NCBI GenBank assembly: GCA_947479455.1
Contig: CANJZE010000018.1
Coordinates: forward strand, 32,915-96,914
DNA: 64,000 bases
Reading direction: 5' to 3'
Source of the DNA: Bacteroidota bacterium
GTDB taxonomy: Bacteria; Bacteroidota; Bacteroidia; Chitinophagales; LD1
Numbering within the stretch: the stretch's first letter is position 1; each line of letters opens with the position of its first letter. The translations under genes and the position numbers were made by a program. The notes below the pieces were generated by a model, which searched no databases, had not been told where the DNA came from, and saw only the letters and a program-made list of their open reading frames with translations. This document shows, one piece after another, positions 10,401 to 19,440 of this stretch.

Positions 10401-11141
10401 ATGATTTACTCTCTTATAAAATCGCGAAACAAAAAACAACTCGCTGTCCTCATCGACCCTGATAAGCAGAACGAAGAAAGTTTAGCGCAATTGGTTGACT
10501 TAGCCGAAAACGCCCGAACCGATTTCTTTTTTGTTGGCGGAAGTTTGCTCCTCGAAGACCGCTTCGAAAAAACTATCTCTTATATAAAGGAGCATTCAAA
10601 AATTCCTGTCATCATTTTTCCCGGCAACAATTATCAGGTAAGCACAAAGGCAGATGCGATTTTATTTTTGAGTTTGATTTCGGGGCGCAATGCGGAATAC
10701 CTAATCGGTCAGCAAGTGATTGCCGCACCTCTTATTAAAGAAGCGAAGCTTGAAACAATTCCCACGGGATACCTGTTAATAGATGGCGGAAGAATTTCAA
10801 CTACCTCTTACATCACCCAAACCGTTCCCATTCCAAACGACAAACCGGACATTGCTGTGGCTACTGCACTAGCAGGAGAAATGCTTGGCATGAAACTCAT
10901 TTACCTCGAAGCCGGAAGCGGAGCAATAAATTCTGTAAGCGCAGAAATGATTGCAGCCGTGAAAAAAAATATTTCAGTTCCTTTAATTGTTGGCGGAGGA
11001 ATTCGCACAGGCGAACAAGCCGAAGAAATTTGCAAAGCCGGAGCCGATATAATTGTAGTGGGAAATATTTTGGAAAAAAAGCCCGAGTTGTTGATGGAGA
11101 TTTCTTTAGCCGTTCATTCAGTTAACAAAGTAACGGAATGA
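10401..11141 (+). CDS. Geranylgeranylglyceryl phosphate synthase family protein (PcrB/GGGPS)
   Basis: This TIM-barrel prenyltransferase family joins a polyprenyl diphosphate to glycerol 1-phosphate, forming an ether lipid precursor. Seen here: the opening AVLIDPDK, FFVGGSLL, IPTGYLLIDGG, YLEAGSGA and the phosphate-binding VGGGIRTGEQ near the C-terminus. At 246 residues it fits family size. The ATG at 10401 is chosen because homologs begin with MIY-type residues; upstream in-frame starts at 10335 and 10377 give unconserved extensions. Bacteroidota members form the larger oligomeric group II. The gene overlaps rsgA by four bases (ATGA). Confidence 0.9.
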   Translation: MIYSLIKSRNKKQLAVLIDPDKQNEESLAQLVDLAENARTDFFFVGGSLLLEDRFEKTISYIKEHSKIPVIIFPGNNYQVSTKADAILFLSLISGRNAEYLIGQQVIAAPLIKEAKLETIPTGYLLIDGGRISTTSYITQTVPIPNDKPDIAVATALAGEMLGMKLIYLEAGSGAINSVSAEMIAAVKKNISVPLIVGGGIRTGEQAEEICKAGADIIVVGNILEKKPELLMEISLAVHSVNKVTE

Positions 11142-12094
11142 AAGGAGTCGTTGTAAAATCTACGGGCAGCTGGTATGAAGTGAAAGCGGAGAATGGCGAC
11201 ATCCTCAAAGTTCGACTGAAAGGAATTTTCCGTTTAGAAGAAACCAAAGACACCAATCCGATTGCAGTTGGCGACCGAGTTTCTGTAAGTTCAGAAGATG
11301 CCAATAACAGTTGGGTGATTGATGAAATTGAAGAACGCGAAAATTATATCGTGCGCTCATCGCCAAAGCACAAAGGCGCGCGACAAATTCTTGCCGCTAA
11401 CATTGACCAGGCATTGTTGATAGTAACAATGGGAAATCCGAGAACTTCGACTGGGTTTATCGACCGATTTTTGCTGACGGCAGAAGCCTACCACATTCCC
11501 ACCGTAATTATTTTTAATAAACAGGATTTGCTGGATGAGAAGGGAAAAAAGAAACAGGAATTTGTTTCGAAGATTTACGAGAGCATAGGTTACAAAACGG
11601 TTTTTGTTTCTGCGTTAAGACAGTTGTCAGACGCTTCAAAAACGTCAGACAACTTAGCGCAAGTAAAAGCTTTAATGAAAAATAAAACCTCGCTCATTGC
11701 GGGACATTCAGGCGTGGGCAAATCAACATTAATGAATGCTGTTCAACCGCATTTGCATTTGAGAACCGAAAAGATTTCGCGCATTACCGGTAAGGGAATG
11801 CACACCACCACTTTTGCCGAAATGCACGAACTTGATTTTGGCGGAAGTGTAATTGATACACCCGGCATTCGCGAATTTGGCATTATGGATTTTAAACCGG
11901 AGGAGATTTCGCACTATTATATGGAGATGCGCGAAGTGCTGAACAAATGCAAATTCAATAATTGTTTGCACGAGCATGAACCTGGTTGTGCTGTGAAGCA
12001 AGCGTATCAAGATGGAAAAATTTCGGAAGAACGCTTTTCGAATTACCTCAACATTATGCTGGAGTATAAGGGAAATTATAAGCATTGGGAGTAA
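11138..12094 (+). CDS. rsgA: Ribosome small subunit-dependent GTPase A
   Basis: RsgA is a circularly permuted GTPase that checks late 30S subunit maturation. The 318-residue protein has an N-terminal OB-fold (1-75), then G4 (FNKQD) before G1 (GHSGVGKST) and G3 (DTPG). A C-terminal zinc-binding segment has C-N-N-C-L-H-E-H-E-P-G-C ligands. The order G4-G1-G3 is diagnostic. The ATG overlaps the GGGPS stop by four bases. Confidence 0.96.
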   Translation: MKGVVVKSTGSWYEVKAENGDILKVRLKGIFRLEETKDTNPIAVGDRVSVSSEDANNSWVIDEIEERENYIVRSSPKHKGARQILAANIDQALLIVTMGNPRTSTGFIDRFLLTAEAYHIPTVIIFNKQDLLDEKGKKKQEFVSKIYESIGYKTVFVSALRQLSDASKTSDNLAQVKALMKNKTSLIAGHSGVGKSTLMNAVQPHLHLRTEKISRITGKGMHTTTFAEMHELDFGGSVIDTPGIREFGIMDFKPEEISHYYMEMREVLNKCKFNNCLHEHEPGCAVKQAYQDGKISEERFSNYLNIMLEYKGNYKHWE

Positions 12095-12437
12095 AAGCTC
12101 TTCACGCAAGCGAGATGAAACAAAAGGGGGCTTAAGACAACTACCAAATGGCTACGAGAAGGTGAGAAGTATGTAATGGTACAATTCCTAAATTTTTTTG
12201 GTGTAATAACACAACAACAATATATTTTGGAGTTAGGTTTTGGCTACAACATGCTCTTGCAAAAGGCAGTTCAAATTTTTACAACGGTAGAAACCAAGAG
12301 GAAGGCGGAAAAACAAGCACCAAACGCAGTGAAGAATAAATGAGCAGACTCCTGTTCTGTTTTTTTTGTTTTCTCGCCCCAAGAACACTGCAATACTTAA
12401 CACTAAGTTTCTATTTTAGCACTCCTAAAAAATCAAT
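12095..12437. other. 343-base intergenic region with a doubtful small frame
   Basis: No recognised gene. An ATG frame at 12176-12343 (+) would encode 55 residues (MVQFLNFFGVITQQQYILEL..., ending KNAVKNK-like) and its frame stays open upstream to 12119. I do not recognise it; it may be a chance frame or a gene remnant. A T-rich stretch at 12357-12376 precedes the DUF5606 gene. Confidence 0.3.
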
Positions 12438-12980
12438 ATGGACTTATCAGAAATTACAGGAATAAGCGGCATGCCGGGCTTATTCAAAATTGTTGGCCAC
12501 AGAGCCGATGGACTAATTCTTACTTCAATGGTAGATGACAAAACACAATTCGTTTCAGGTAGAACAAATCTGTTTTCGACACTGAACGATATTACACTTT
12601 ACACTACCGATGAACCGGCAACGCTCAAAGAAGTACTCGCCTCTATCAAAAAGAATGAAGCCGCAACGCCTGTTCCCGATGTAAAAAACGAAGCAGCCTT
12701 AAAAGCGTGGCTTGAAGTAGTATTGCCAACTTACGATAAAGAGAAAGTGCATGTAAGTGATATGAAAAAATTAGCAAAGTGGTACACGCTACTCAATTCA
12801 AAAAATTTGATTGAAGAATTAACTGCCGAAAAAACGGTAACTGAAGAAGGTAAAGAGGAGCTCTCAGCCGATGCGAAAAAGGAAAACAAGCCTAAGGTAA
12901 CTAAGACCGACCATTCGACTAAGGCGCATACCAAACCCGCCCCGGTAAAAAAGATTACCACACCGCGTAAAGCATCTTAG
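12438..12980 (+). CDS. DUF5606 family protein
   Basis: The 180-residue protein starts with the pattern of DUF5606 (ITGISGMPGLFKIVGHRADGL...), a family found mainly in Bacteroidota. Residues 1-70 look like an SH3-like small domain (VSGRTNLFSTLNDITLYT). Residues 75-130 are helical (LKAWLEVVLPTYDKEKVHVSDMKKLAKWYTLL). The last 50 residues are a Lys/Pro/Thr-rich disordered tail. No signal peptide; presumably cytoplasmic. Function is unknown. It lies 4 bases before pepF. Confidence 0.8.
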   Translation: MDLSEITGISGMPGLFKIVGHRADGLILTSMVDDKTQFVSGRTNLFSTLNDITLYTTDEPATLKEVLASIKKNEAATPVPDVKNEAALKAWLEVVLPTYDKEKVHVSDMKKLAKWYTLLNSKNLIEELTAEKTVTEEGKEELSADAKKENKPKVTKTDHSTKAHTKPAPVKKITTPRKAS

Positions 12981-12984
12981 TACC

Positions 12985-14712
12985 ATGGGTGATGTGGCTG
13001 CAATAGAAATTCCGAAAAGGAAAAAAAGAATTTTTTTGACCGAAGATTTTGAACCTAGTTCATGGGAGGTTACAGAGCCCTACTACCACAATTTACAAAA
13101 TCGCGAAATAAATTCCGTTGCTGATTTGCGCCAATGGCTTCGCGATAGTAGTGAGTTAGATGGTGCTTTAAGCGAGCACGGTCGTTGGATATATGTGCGT
13201 ACCACCATTGACACTTCCGATGAAAAAGCAAAAGCAGATTTAATTAATCTTTACTCCAATGTTTATCCAAAAATGTCGGTGGCTGACCAACAACTAAAAG
13301 AGAAATTTGTTGACTGCCCCTTTGTAGAAGACTTGGACCCAGATTTGTTTTTCACTACAATTCGCAGAATAAAAAAATCGGTAGCTTTATTCAGAGAAGA
13401 AAATATTCCCCTTAACACTGAGATGCAAGTTAAGCAAAATGGTTACGACCAACTAATGGGTGCGCAGAGCATTCATTATAAGGGAAACGAACTAACCATA
13501 AAGCAAGCAGAAAATTTTATGCGTAGCACTAATCGTGCAGAACGCGAAGAAGTTTTCAAATTAATTACAGAAAGAAAATTGCAGGATGCCGATAAGCTCG
13601 ATGATTTGCTAAGCGATTTAATTCGCCTTCGTCATCAAATTGCATTGAATGCCGGATTCAAAAATTATATCGAATTCCGTTTTGCTGAGCTAGGAAGATT
13701 TGATTACACACCGGCAGACTGTATTCAGTTTCATGAATCGGTAGAAGAACTGATTATGCCTTTGGTAAATCAACTTTCAGAAGAGCGCAAAAAATTATTG
13801 GGTTACGATTCGCTAAAATTATGGGATAAAGAAGTTGACACCAGCGGCAAGCCAGCGTTGAAACCTTGCAACAATACCGATGATCTCATTCAAAAAACGA
13901 TTGACTGCTTCAATGAGCTTGACCCATATTTTGGTGAGCGCATTGAAATTATGAAGCAGATGAAATATTTGGACATCGATTCGCGGATGCACAAGAGCAA
14001 TGGCGGATACAATATGGGCATGGATGAAATTGGAGTCCCTTTTATTTTTATGAATTCGACTGAGTCAGAGCAAGACTTAATAATTATGGTACACGAAGGT
14101 GGTCATGCAGTGCATACTTTTTTGACACACGATTTAGAATTGCAGGCCTTTAAATCTACCACATCTGAAGTGGCCGAAGTAGCTTCTATGGGAATGGAGT
14201 TGATGACCATGCAGCACTGGGATATCTTTTATACCAATGCCGATGATTTAAAACGCGCACGCAAAAATCATTTGCAATATATTTTAGGGGTGCTTTCAAA
14301 AACATGTTTGGGCGATGCATTTCAATTTTGGTTATACAACAACCCAATGCATACAAAAGAGGAAAGAAGAGTAAAATGGTTTGAGCTGGTAAAAAAATTT
14401 ACCGCTAAGAATGTTGACTGGACCGGCTCAGAAGATTTTCAGCAAACGAGCTATCAAAATATTTTGCATTTCTATGTGGTGCCGTTCTACTATATCGAAT
14501 ATGCCTTTGCAGAACTTGGCGCTATTTCCTTATGGCGTTCGTTTATCAATGACCGAAAAACCGCTATTGAAAATTATAAAAAAGCACTTCAATTGGGATA
14601 CACCAAATCAATTCCTGTTTTTTACGAAACACTTGGAGCCAGATTCGATTTCTCGAAACCGTACATTGCAGAACTCACTTCATTTTTGCAGAAACAAATA
14701 GCGGCTTTGTAG
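12985..14712 (+). CDS. pepF: M3 family oligoendopeptidase F
   Basis: This cytoplasmic zinc metallopeptidase hydrolyses short peptides. The 575-residue protein carries the HExxH motif as HEGGH at about residues 370-374 (MVHEGGHAVHTF), with the downstream glutamate in EVASMGMELM. The N-terminal half is helical, as in the M3 thimet fold. It ends 19 bases from the end of the convergent permease gene of a peptide importer, consistent with degrading imported peptides. Confidence 0.92.
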   Translation: MGDVAAIEIPKRKKRIFLTEDFEPSSWEVTEPYYHNLQNREINSVADLRQWLRDSSELDGALSEHGRWIYVRTTIDTSDEKAKADLINLYSNVYPKMSVADQQLKEKFVDCPFVEDLDPDLFFTTIRRIKKSVALFREENIPLNTEMQVKQNGYDQLMGAQSIHYKGNELTIKQAENFMRSTNRAEREEVFKLITERKLQDADKLDDLLSDLIRLRHQIALNAGFKNYIEFRFAELGRFDYTPADCIQFHESVEELIMPLVNQLSEERKKLLGYDSLKLWDKEVDTSGKPALKPCNNTDDLIQKTIDCFNELDPYFGERIEIMKQMKYLDIDSRMHKSNGGYNMGMDEIGVPFIFMNSTESEQDLIIMVHEGGHAVHTFLTHDLELQAFKSTTSEVAEVASMGMELMTMQHWDIFYTNADDLKRARKNHLQYILGVLSKTCLGDAFQFWLYNNPMHTKEERRVKWFELVKKFTAKNVDWTGSEDFQQTSYQNILHFYVVPFYYIEYAFAELGAISLWRSFINDRKTAIENYKKALQLGYTKSIPVFYETLGARFDFSKPYIAELTSFLQKQIAAL

Positions 14713-14731
14713 AAAAGTTGTTGTTGAGGTT

Positions 14732-16030
14732 TTATTGTTTCAACCTTGGGTCCATGGCATCGGTTAAACCGTCACCAATTAAGTTGAAGGTAGTAACCGT
14801 AATAAAAATGGCGAAGCCGGGGAAAATTGCCAGCCACCAGGCTTGTGGTATTTGACGCGCGTAAGAGAGAAGTTGTCCCCAGGTAACGGTATCAGCAGGA
14901 CCTAACCCAAGAAACGATAAAGTAGATTCGGTAAGAATGGCTCCCGCAATGCCAAACGCAATAGATATAAGCACCGGAGAAAGCGCATTAGGTATGGCGT
15001 GTCGGAAAAGAATGTGAGCATTTGAAAAACCTAATGAGTTTGCTGCTTCAATATATTCAAGGTTGCGCACCTTTAACAACTCGGCACGAATAAAACGTGC
15101 TATGCCGGTCCAGCCGGTTAAACCAATTATACCCATGATGACATATAAATTTGGTTTGCGCACAATAGAAATGATAAGAAGAATTAGAAAGAGCGTTGGA
15201 ATAGAATTTAGCACTTCAATTACCCGCATAATAATTAAGTCGAACGGTACCGCCACCTGTTTGCCAAGGAAAGGAATTTTTTTGAGCACTATCACCAATA
15301 AATTTCCAGCTACCATTACAGCAGTGAAAATCAGGATGCTGATACCGAGTTGGATAAAACCTTCGCCTAAACCTCTACCCAGCGCATCGGTAATATCGTA
15401 GGAGCGCGCCCCGAAGGAATAGAAGAAAGCAAAAAACAGAAACAGCAAATTGCCCCACAAGCGCACCCGCGAAACCTGAAAATTTTCATCGCCATAAAAA
15501 CCAGCGAGCGAGCCGAGCAAAATTCCAATAATAGAAGCAATGAGCATGGAGACAATACCAACGGTCATGGCAATTTTAGTTCCATGTATCATACCTGAAA
15601 GTACATCTCTTCCTAATTCATCGGTGCCAAACCAGTGTTTCCATCTTGCAGAAGGAACATCCTGCGTATCAAAAGGACCTACCGAATGAATGCATTTATC
15701 ATCTTGGTTCATGGGTAAATAAGGCACGGGTGCAAAAACCACCATTTCGTATGGCAGGTTCTTCCAATCAACATTTTGAAATTGCGGTTGAAATTGCCCG
15801 ATACCAAAACCAACGGCAATATCTTTCAAAACAGGAAAAAATGTTTCGCCTTTATATTTACAAACGAGCGGTTTTTCATTAGCAAGAAACGGAGCAAATA
15901 CAGCAACAATAGCAAGCACAATAACAATGTACAGCGAAAAAACAGCCGTTTTCTTTTTACGAAACTGCTTGTTTACAAAAGCCCAATAGCCCTGTTCGTT
16001 CTTCGCCTTTATTTTTGTCGCTTCAGCCAT
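14732..16030 (-). CDS. Peptide ABC transporter permease (OppC/DppC type)
   Basis: This inner-membrane permease has 432 residues. It has an N-terminal cytoplasmic tail and TM1 (VFSLYIVIVLAIVAVFAPFL), the conserved GTDELGRDVLSG segment, and the permease EAA loop (EYIEAANSLGFSNAHILFRHAIPN). Compared with typical OppC (about 300 residues) it is enlarged: a periplasmic stretch follows TM1 and a two-helix insertion lies at about 180-250. It abuts the upstream permease gene with no gap and is the last gene of the importer operon. No ATPase subunits are encoded nearby. Confidence 0.9.
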   Translation of the reverse strand: MAEATKIKAKNEQGYWAFVNKQFRKKKTAVFSLYIVIVLAIVAVFAPFLANEKPLVCKYKGETFFPVLKDIAVGFGIGQFQPQFQNVDWKNLPYEMVVFAPVPYLPMNQDDKCIHSVGPFDTQDVPSARWKHWFGTDELGRDVLSGMIHGTKIAMTVGIVSMLIASIIGILLGSLAGFYGDENFQVSRVRLWGNLLFLFFAFFYSFGARSYDITDALGRGLGEGFIQLGISILIFTAVMVAGNLLVIVLKKIPFLGKQVAVPFDLIIMRVIEVLNSIPTLFLILLIISIVRKPNLYVIMGIIGLTGWTGIARFIRAELLKVRNLEYIEAANSLGFSNAHILFRHAIPNALSPVLISIAFGIAGAILTESTLSFLGLGPADTVTWGQLLSYARQIPQAWWLAIFPGFAIFITVTTFNLIGDGLTDAMDPRLKQ

Positions 16031-17578
16031 TTATTTTTTTGAATAAGAAATTCTCGGGTCAACTACTGCATATAAAATATCAGAAATCAGGTATCCAACT
16101 AAGGTCAGAATTGCTGCAAACATAGTGTTGGTCAAAATCATTGGATAATCTTTTTGAATTACCGCTGCATAAGTAATTTGTCCCAAGCCCGGAATGGTGA
16201 ACAGGAATTCAAGAATGATTGAGCCGCCAATCAATGCAGGAAAGAACGATGCAAAAATGGTAATGATAGGCAACAACGAATTTCTGAAGGCGTGTTTCCA
16301 AATCACTTTGTTCTCTGGCAATCCTTTTGCACGGGCAGTGCGGATGTAATCTTGCCCAAGCACGGTTAGCATGGAGCCGCGCATTTGACGAGATAAGTAC
16401 GCAAAACTTGCATAGGATGCAATGATTAACGGCAACGATAAGTGATACGCCAAGTCGCCTAACTTGTAGAAGAAGCCATCATCCCAGGTGGCATCACCCA
16501 AACCGAATGGCGGGAAAATTTCTATGTAATCGGGACTGCACAAAAAGAAAATTGCCATCGTTCCAATCCAGAAAACAGGAAGCGAATAGGTGAGAAATAA
16601 ACCAACTGTAACACTTGAATCGTAAGCGGAACCTTTACGCACCGCCAATGAAATTCCTAGCGGAATTGAAATAAGGTACTCGATAATAATGACTAAGAAA
16701 CTGATGAGCATGGTAATCCAAAGTCCGTCCCATATCACACTCTTCACAGGACGTTTAGTAAAAAATGAAATACCGTAATCGCCTCTTATAAATCCTTTGC
16801 CTAAGGTAGGGTCAGTTTCTGTTCCAAACCATTTTGCTTCACCAAATAACCAACGGTGATATTGATTGTGTGTACCGCTCCACTGCACCAGCGGAACATA
16901 TCTTTTCCACGGAGTGGCATCACTTTTCATTTTGATGTAAGCTTCTTCCGTAGCTTCGGCATGTGCTTTTACTTCCGTAAGATTAGCGGCACTGTTTGAT
17001 TGTGTTTTTAAATCTGCAAGCAGTGGCGACAACACATTGTCTTCGTGATGAATAAAAATTTTAGCGACAGTATTTCTCAATTCAATCAGTGTATCGGCAT
17101 TGGTAGAATCTTTTTTGGTTGATATAACTGCTATGTCCAATGCCTTCAACTGATGATAGTAGTTTTCAATTTGTGCCCAGTTACCATATTGATAAGTTAA
17201 GCGGTCGAGCATCTCACGATGGTTCTTAATAGGAATACGAAGCAGTGTATCGCTTACTGCCAAATTAGTAGGAGCAAAATAAAATATGGGCAAGTCCAAT
17301 CCGAGTTTATGACGCAGGTCAACGTATGATCGCTCTGTGGCTAAGCGATTTGCAGCTTGTCCTTCACCACTCGTTCTGTTCAGCATGGTTTCGGCAGGGT
17401 CACCCGGTGCAGCAGAGATTAAAATGAACGTAAGCAACGAAATGATGAAAAGTGTGGGAATGAAAATCAAAACCCGTTTCAAAATATATCCAAACAGAGG
17501 AAACGATAAGCTGGCGAAGAAAAATTTCTTGCCCGCTTCTGTTTTACCCGCTTCTGTTTTTACTTCTACTGGTTTCAT
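16031..17578 (-). CDS. Peptide ABC transporter permease (OppB/DppB type)
   Basis: This permease pairs with the OppC-type subunit. TM1 (YILKRVLIFIPTLFIISLLTFIL) leads into APGDPAETM, the usual OppB opening, and the C-terminal permease domain contains the EAA loop (YIRTARAKGLPENKVIWKHAFRN). At 515 residues it is far longer than the usual 310-340: about residues 85-235 form a polar, mostly helical periplasmic insertion between TM1 and TM2. The N-terminus has a five-residue duplication (KTEAG twice) from a 15-base tandem repeat. Start ATG at 17578, 17 bases after the binding-protein stop. Confidence 0.9.
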   Translation of the reverse strand: MKPVEVKTEAGKTEAGKKFFFASLSFPLFGYILKRVLIFIPTLFIISLLTFILISAAPGDPAETMLNRTSGEGQAANRLATERSYVDLRHKLGLDLPIFYFAPTNLAVSDTLLRIPIKNHREMLDRLTYQYGNWAQIENYYHQLKALDIAVISTKKDSTNADTLIELRNTVAKIFIHHEDNVLSPLLADLKTQSNSAANLTEVKAHAEATEEAYIKMKSDATPWKRYVPLVQWSGTHNQYHRWLFGEAKWFGTETDPTLGKGFIRGDYGISFFTKRPVKSVIWDGLWITMLISFLVIIIEYLISIPLGISLAVRKGSAYDSSVTVGLFLTYSLPVFWIGTMAIFFLCSPDYIEIFPPFGLGDATWDDGFFYKLGDLAYHLSLPLIIASYASFAYLSRQMRGSMLTVLGQDYIRTARAKGLPENKVIWKHAFRNSLLPIITIFASFFPALIGGSIILEFLFTIPGLGQITYAAVIQKDYPMILTNTMFAAILTLVGYLISDILYAVVDPRISYSKK

Positions 17579-17595
17579 TAATGTTTACTGGGGTT

Positions 17596-19335
17596 TTATT
17601 GAGCTAGTTGGAAAGCCGCCTCATTAAATCCCGGACGAACAATAAATGTTTGAATATTGGTAAACCGTTTGCTGATTGCAATTTTTTCTTTCGGACTCCA
17701 AATGAAAATGTAAGGTACATCATTATGCACCTTCACTTGAAACTTTCTGTATAAATCGTTGCGTTTGTCTTCGTTTAATTCACCCCGTATTTCTTCAATC
17801 AACAGATCACTTTCTGCGTTGCCAAAATAAACGTAGTTGCTTCCACCGTTGATAGATTCGGTATGCCATATCTGTTTTGGATCATCGGGATTTGGAGAAC
17901 CAATCCAAGCTCCATAAAACATTTCGAAATCATGCTTTTTCTGGTTCTCGATATAAATGCTCCACTCTTGAGGTACAACATCTACATTGATTCCCACTTG
18001 TCGGCAGGCTTCCTTAAAAATTAAAGCAGCATCTCTGCGCGTGTCGTTCCCTGCGTTGTAGGTAAACGTAATGTCGAACTTAGTTTGTTGTCCATTAATT
18101 TTTTTGTCGAGTGTGCCATCGCCATTGGTGTCTTTCCAACCGGCATCAGATAAAAGTTTTTTTGCTTTTTCAATACTGAAATCGTAAGGTGTAATCGTGT
18201 CGTTAAAGGCGCCTTTTTTATAAGGATTTACCGGACCGTTCACCCGCTGACCCAAGTTATAACCAATTACCTTGATGATTTTTTCTACATCGGTCAAGTG
18301 CGCAAGTGCTTCGCGGGTGCGCACATCTTCAAACTTAGGATTACGCATGTTGATACCGAAATAAGTATATGCCATACTAAGCGGGGTAGCCAGTTGAAAA
18401 TTTTCTTTCACCGAATCGCTGGTAAGCAATTGCTCTACGTAATCTTTGCTTTTAATACCATACATTACATCCAATCTTTTTCCTTTTAATGCAGTAAGAG
18501 CAGCCGTTTGGTCTTTAATAGTGGTGTAAACCAGTTTGTCTGGGAACGCCTGAAAGGAGTATTCAGCATTGTATTTTTCGCCCCACCAGTTTTTCTTTTT
18601 CACCAAAACAATTTTTTGTCCGGTTACCCACTCGCCAAACTCATAGGGCCCTGAACCAACGATGAATCCTTTTTCGCGTTGATATTTTTCGCTGTTATAT
18701 TCCGTAGCAAACTCCTTCATAATAGGGCTTTGCTCCACTTCCGCAAACTTGGTATTGATATCGTTAATACTGAAACTATCCATGAGATGTTTAGGGTCAT
18801 AGATGTATTGTGGCATCACAAAAAATTCACCACAAGTGTATTTGGCAAGAATGTATTTCTTGTTGCAAACGATGGTAATCTTACGCGGATTATCAGGATA
18901 GGTAATCATGTCGCTTATCAATTCGAAGTAAGGACGAAACTGTTCGTTGCTGATCACCGGAGCACGATATAATTTCATAGAGAAGATCACATCTTTTGCA
19001 AGAATAGGGTCCCCGTTATCCCACTTTGCATCTTCGCGAATTTCACAAGTGTATTTCAAAATATTCGTTGTCGAATCATATTCTTCAACGGGCAACTCTT
19101 TCGCCAAAATTGGTTCGAGTTTTAAATTAGTTGGATTGGTTCCCCATAAAGCCTGAAACATTTGTGCGAGGTAGTAACCTGCATCGGCACTTTGATAGTT
19201 GGTTGGGTTCAACATATCGGTATCACTCAACTCGTGAATGATAACTTCATTCTTCGCTTTTTTCTTTCCGCAACCATATAAAACAAGCGCGGCTATAAAA
19301 AGCACAAAAAATCTTTTGCTAAGTAAATGTTTCAT
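17596..19335 (-). CDS. Peptide-binding lipoprotein of ABC importer (SBP family 5)
   Basis: This 579-residue extracytoplasmic binding protein captures peptides or similar solutes for the two permeases encoded downstream. The N-terminus is a lipoprotein signal (FFVLFIAALVLYGC), with the lipidated cysteine at residue 22. Family 5 features include FSMKLYRAP, DVRTREALAHLTD and the C-terminal FIWSPKEKIAIS. It is the first gene of a three-gene operon. Substrate is inferred from family and from the neighbouring pepF, not proven. Confidence 0.9.
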   Translation of the reverse strand: MKHLLSKRFFVLFIAALVLYGCGKKKAKNEVIIHELSDTDMLNPTNYQSADAGYYLAQMFQALWGTNPTNLKLEPILAKELPVEEYDSTTNILKYTCEIREDAKWDNGDPILAKDVIFSMKLYRAPVISNEQFRPYFELISDMITYPDNPRKITIVCNKKYILAKYTCGEFFVMPQYIYDPKHLMDSFSINDINTKFAEVEQSPIMKEFATEYNSEKYQREKGFIVGSGPYEFGEWVTGQKIVLVKKKNWWGEKYNAEYSFQAFPDKLVYTTIKDQTAALTALKGKRLDVMYGIKSKDYVEQLLTSDSVKENFQLATPLSMAYTYFGINMRNPKFEDVRTREALAHLTDVEKIIKVIGYNLGQRVNGPVNPYKKGAFNDTITPYDFSIEKAKKLLSDAGWKDTNGDGTLDKKINGQQTKFDITFTYNAGNDTRRDAALIFKEACRQVGINVDVVPQEWSIYIENQKKHDFEMFYGAWIGSPNPDDPKQIWHTESINGGSNYVYFGNAESDLLIEEIRGELNEDKRNDLYRKFQVKVHNDVPYIFIWSPKEKIAISKRFTNIQTFIVRPGFNEAAFQLAQ

Positions 19336-19407
19336 TGCTCTACTGATTTTTATTAGTGATTATTTTGAGGTGGGCAAACCTACACGAATTCCCATAAAAT
19401 CAAAGCA

Positions 19408-19435
19408 TTTGATTCGTGCCAGAAAATGAAATTTG
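19408..19435 (+). promoter_or_regulatory. Possible -33/-7 promoter of the epimerase gene
   Basis: TTTG at 19408-19411 and GAAATTTG at 19428-19435 are 16 bases apart and match the Bacteroidota -33 (TTTG) and -7 (TAnnTTTG, one mismatch). The box ends five bases before the ATG at 19441, which would give a leaderless or nearly leaderless transcript. Confidence 0.45.
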
Positions 19436-19440
19436 CACCC

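Noticed and set aside
12119..12343. A real gene in the region between rsgA and the DUF5606 gene
   Set aside because: The frame is short, has no recognisable pattern or start signal, and is kept only as a note on the intergenic region.
17500..17560. The 15-base duplication at the start of the OppB-type gene as a heptamer-type array
   Set aside because: Its period is 15 bases, in frame, and only two copies are present; it is a simple local duplication.
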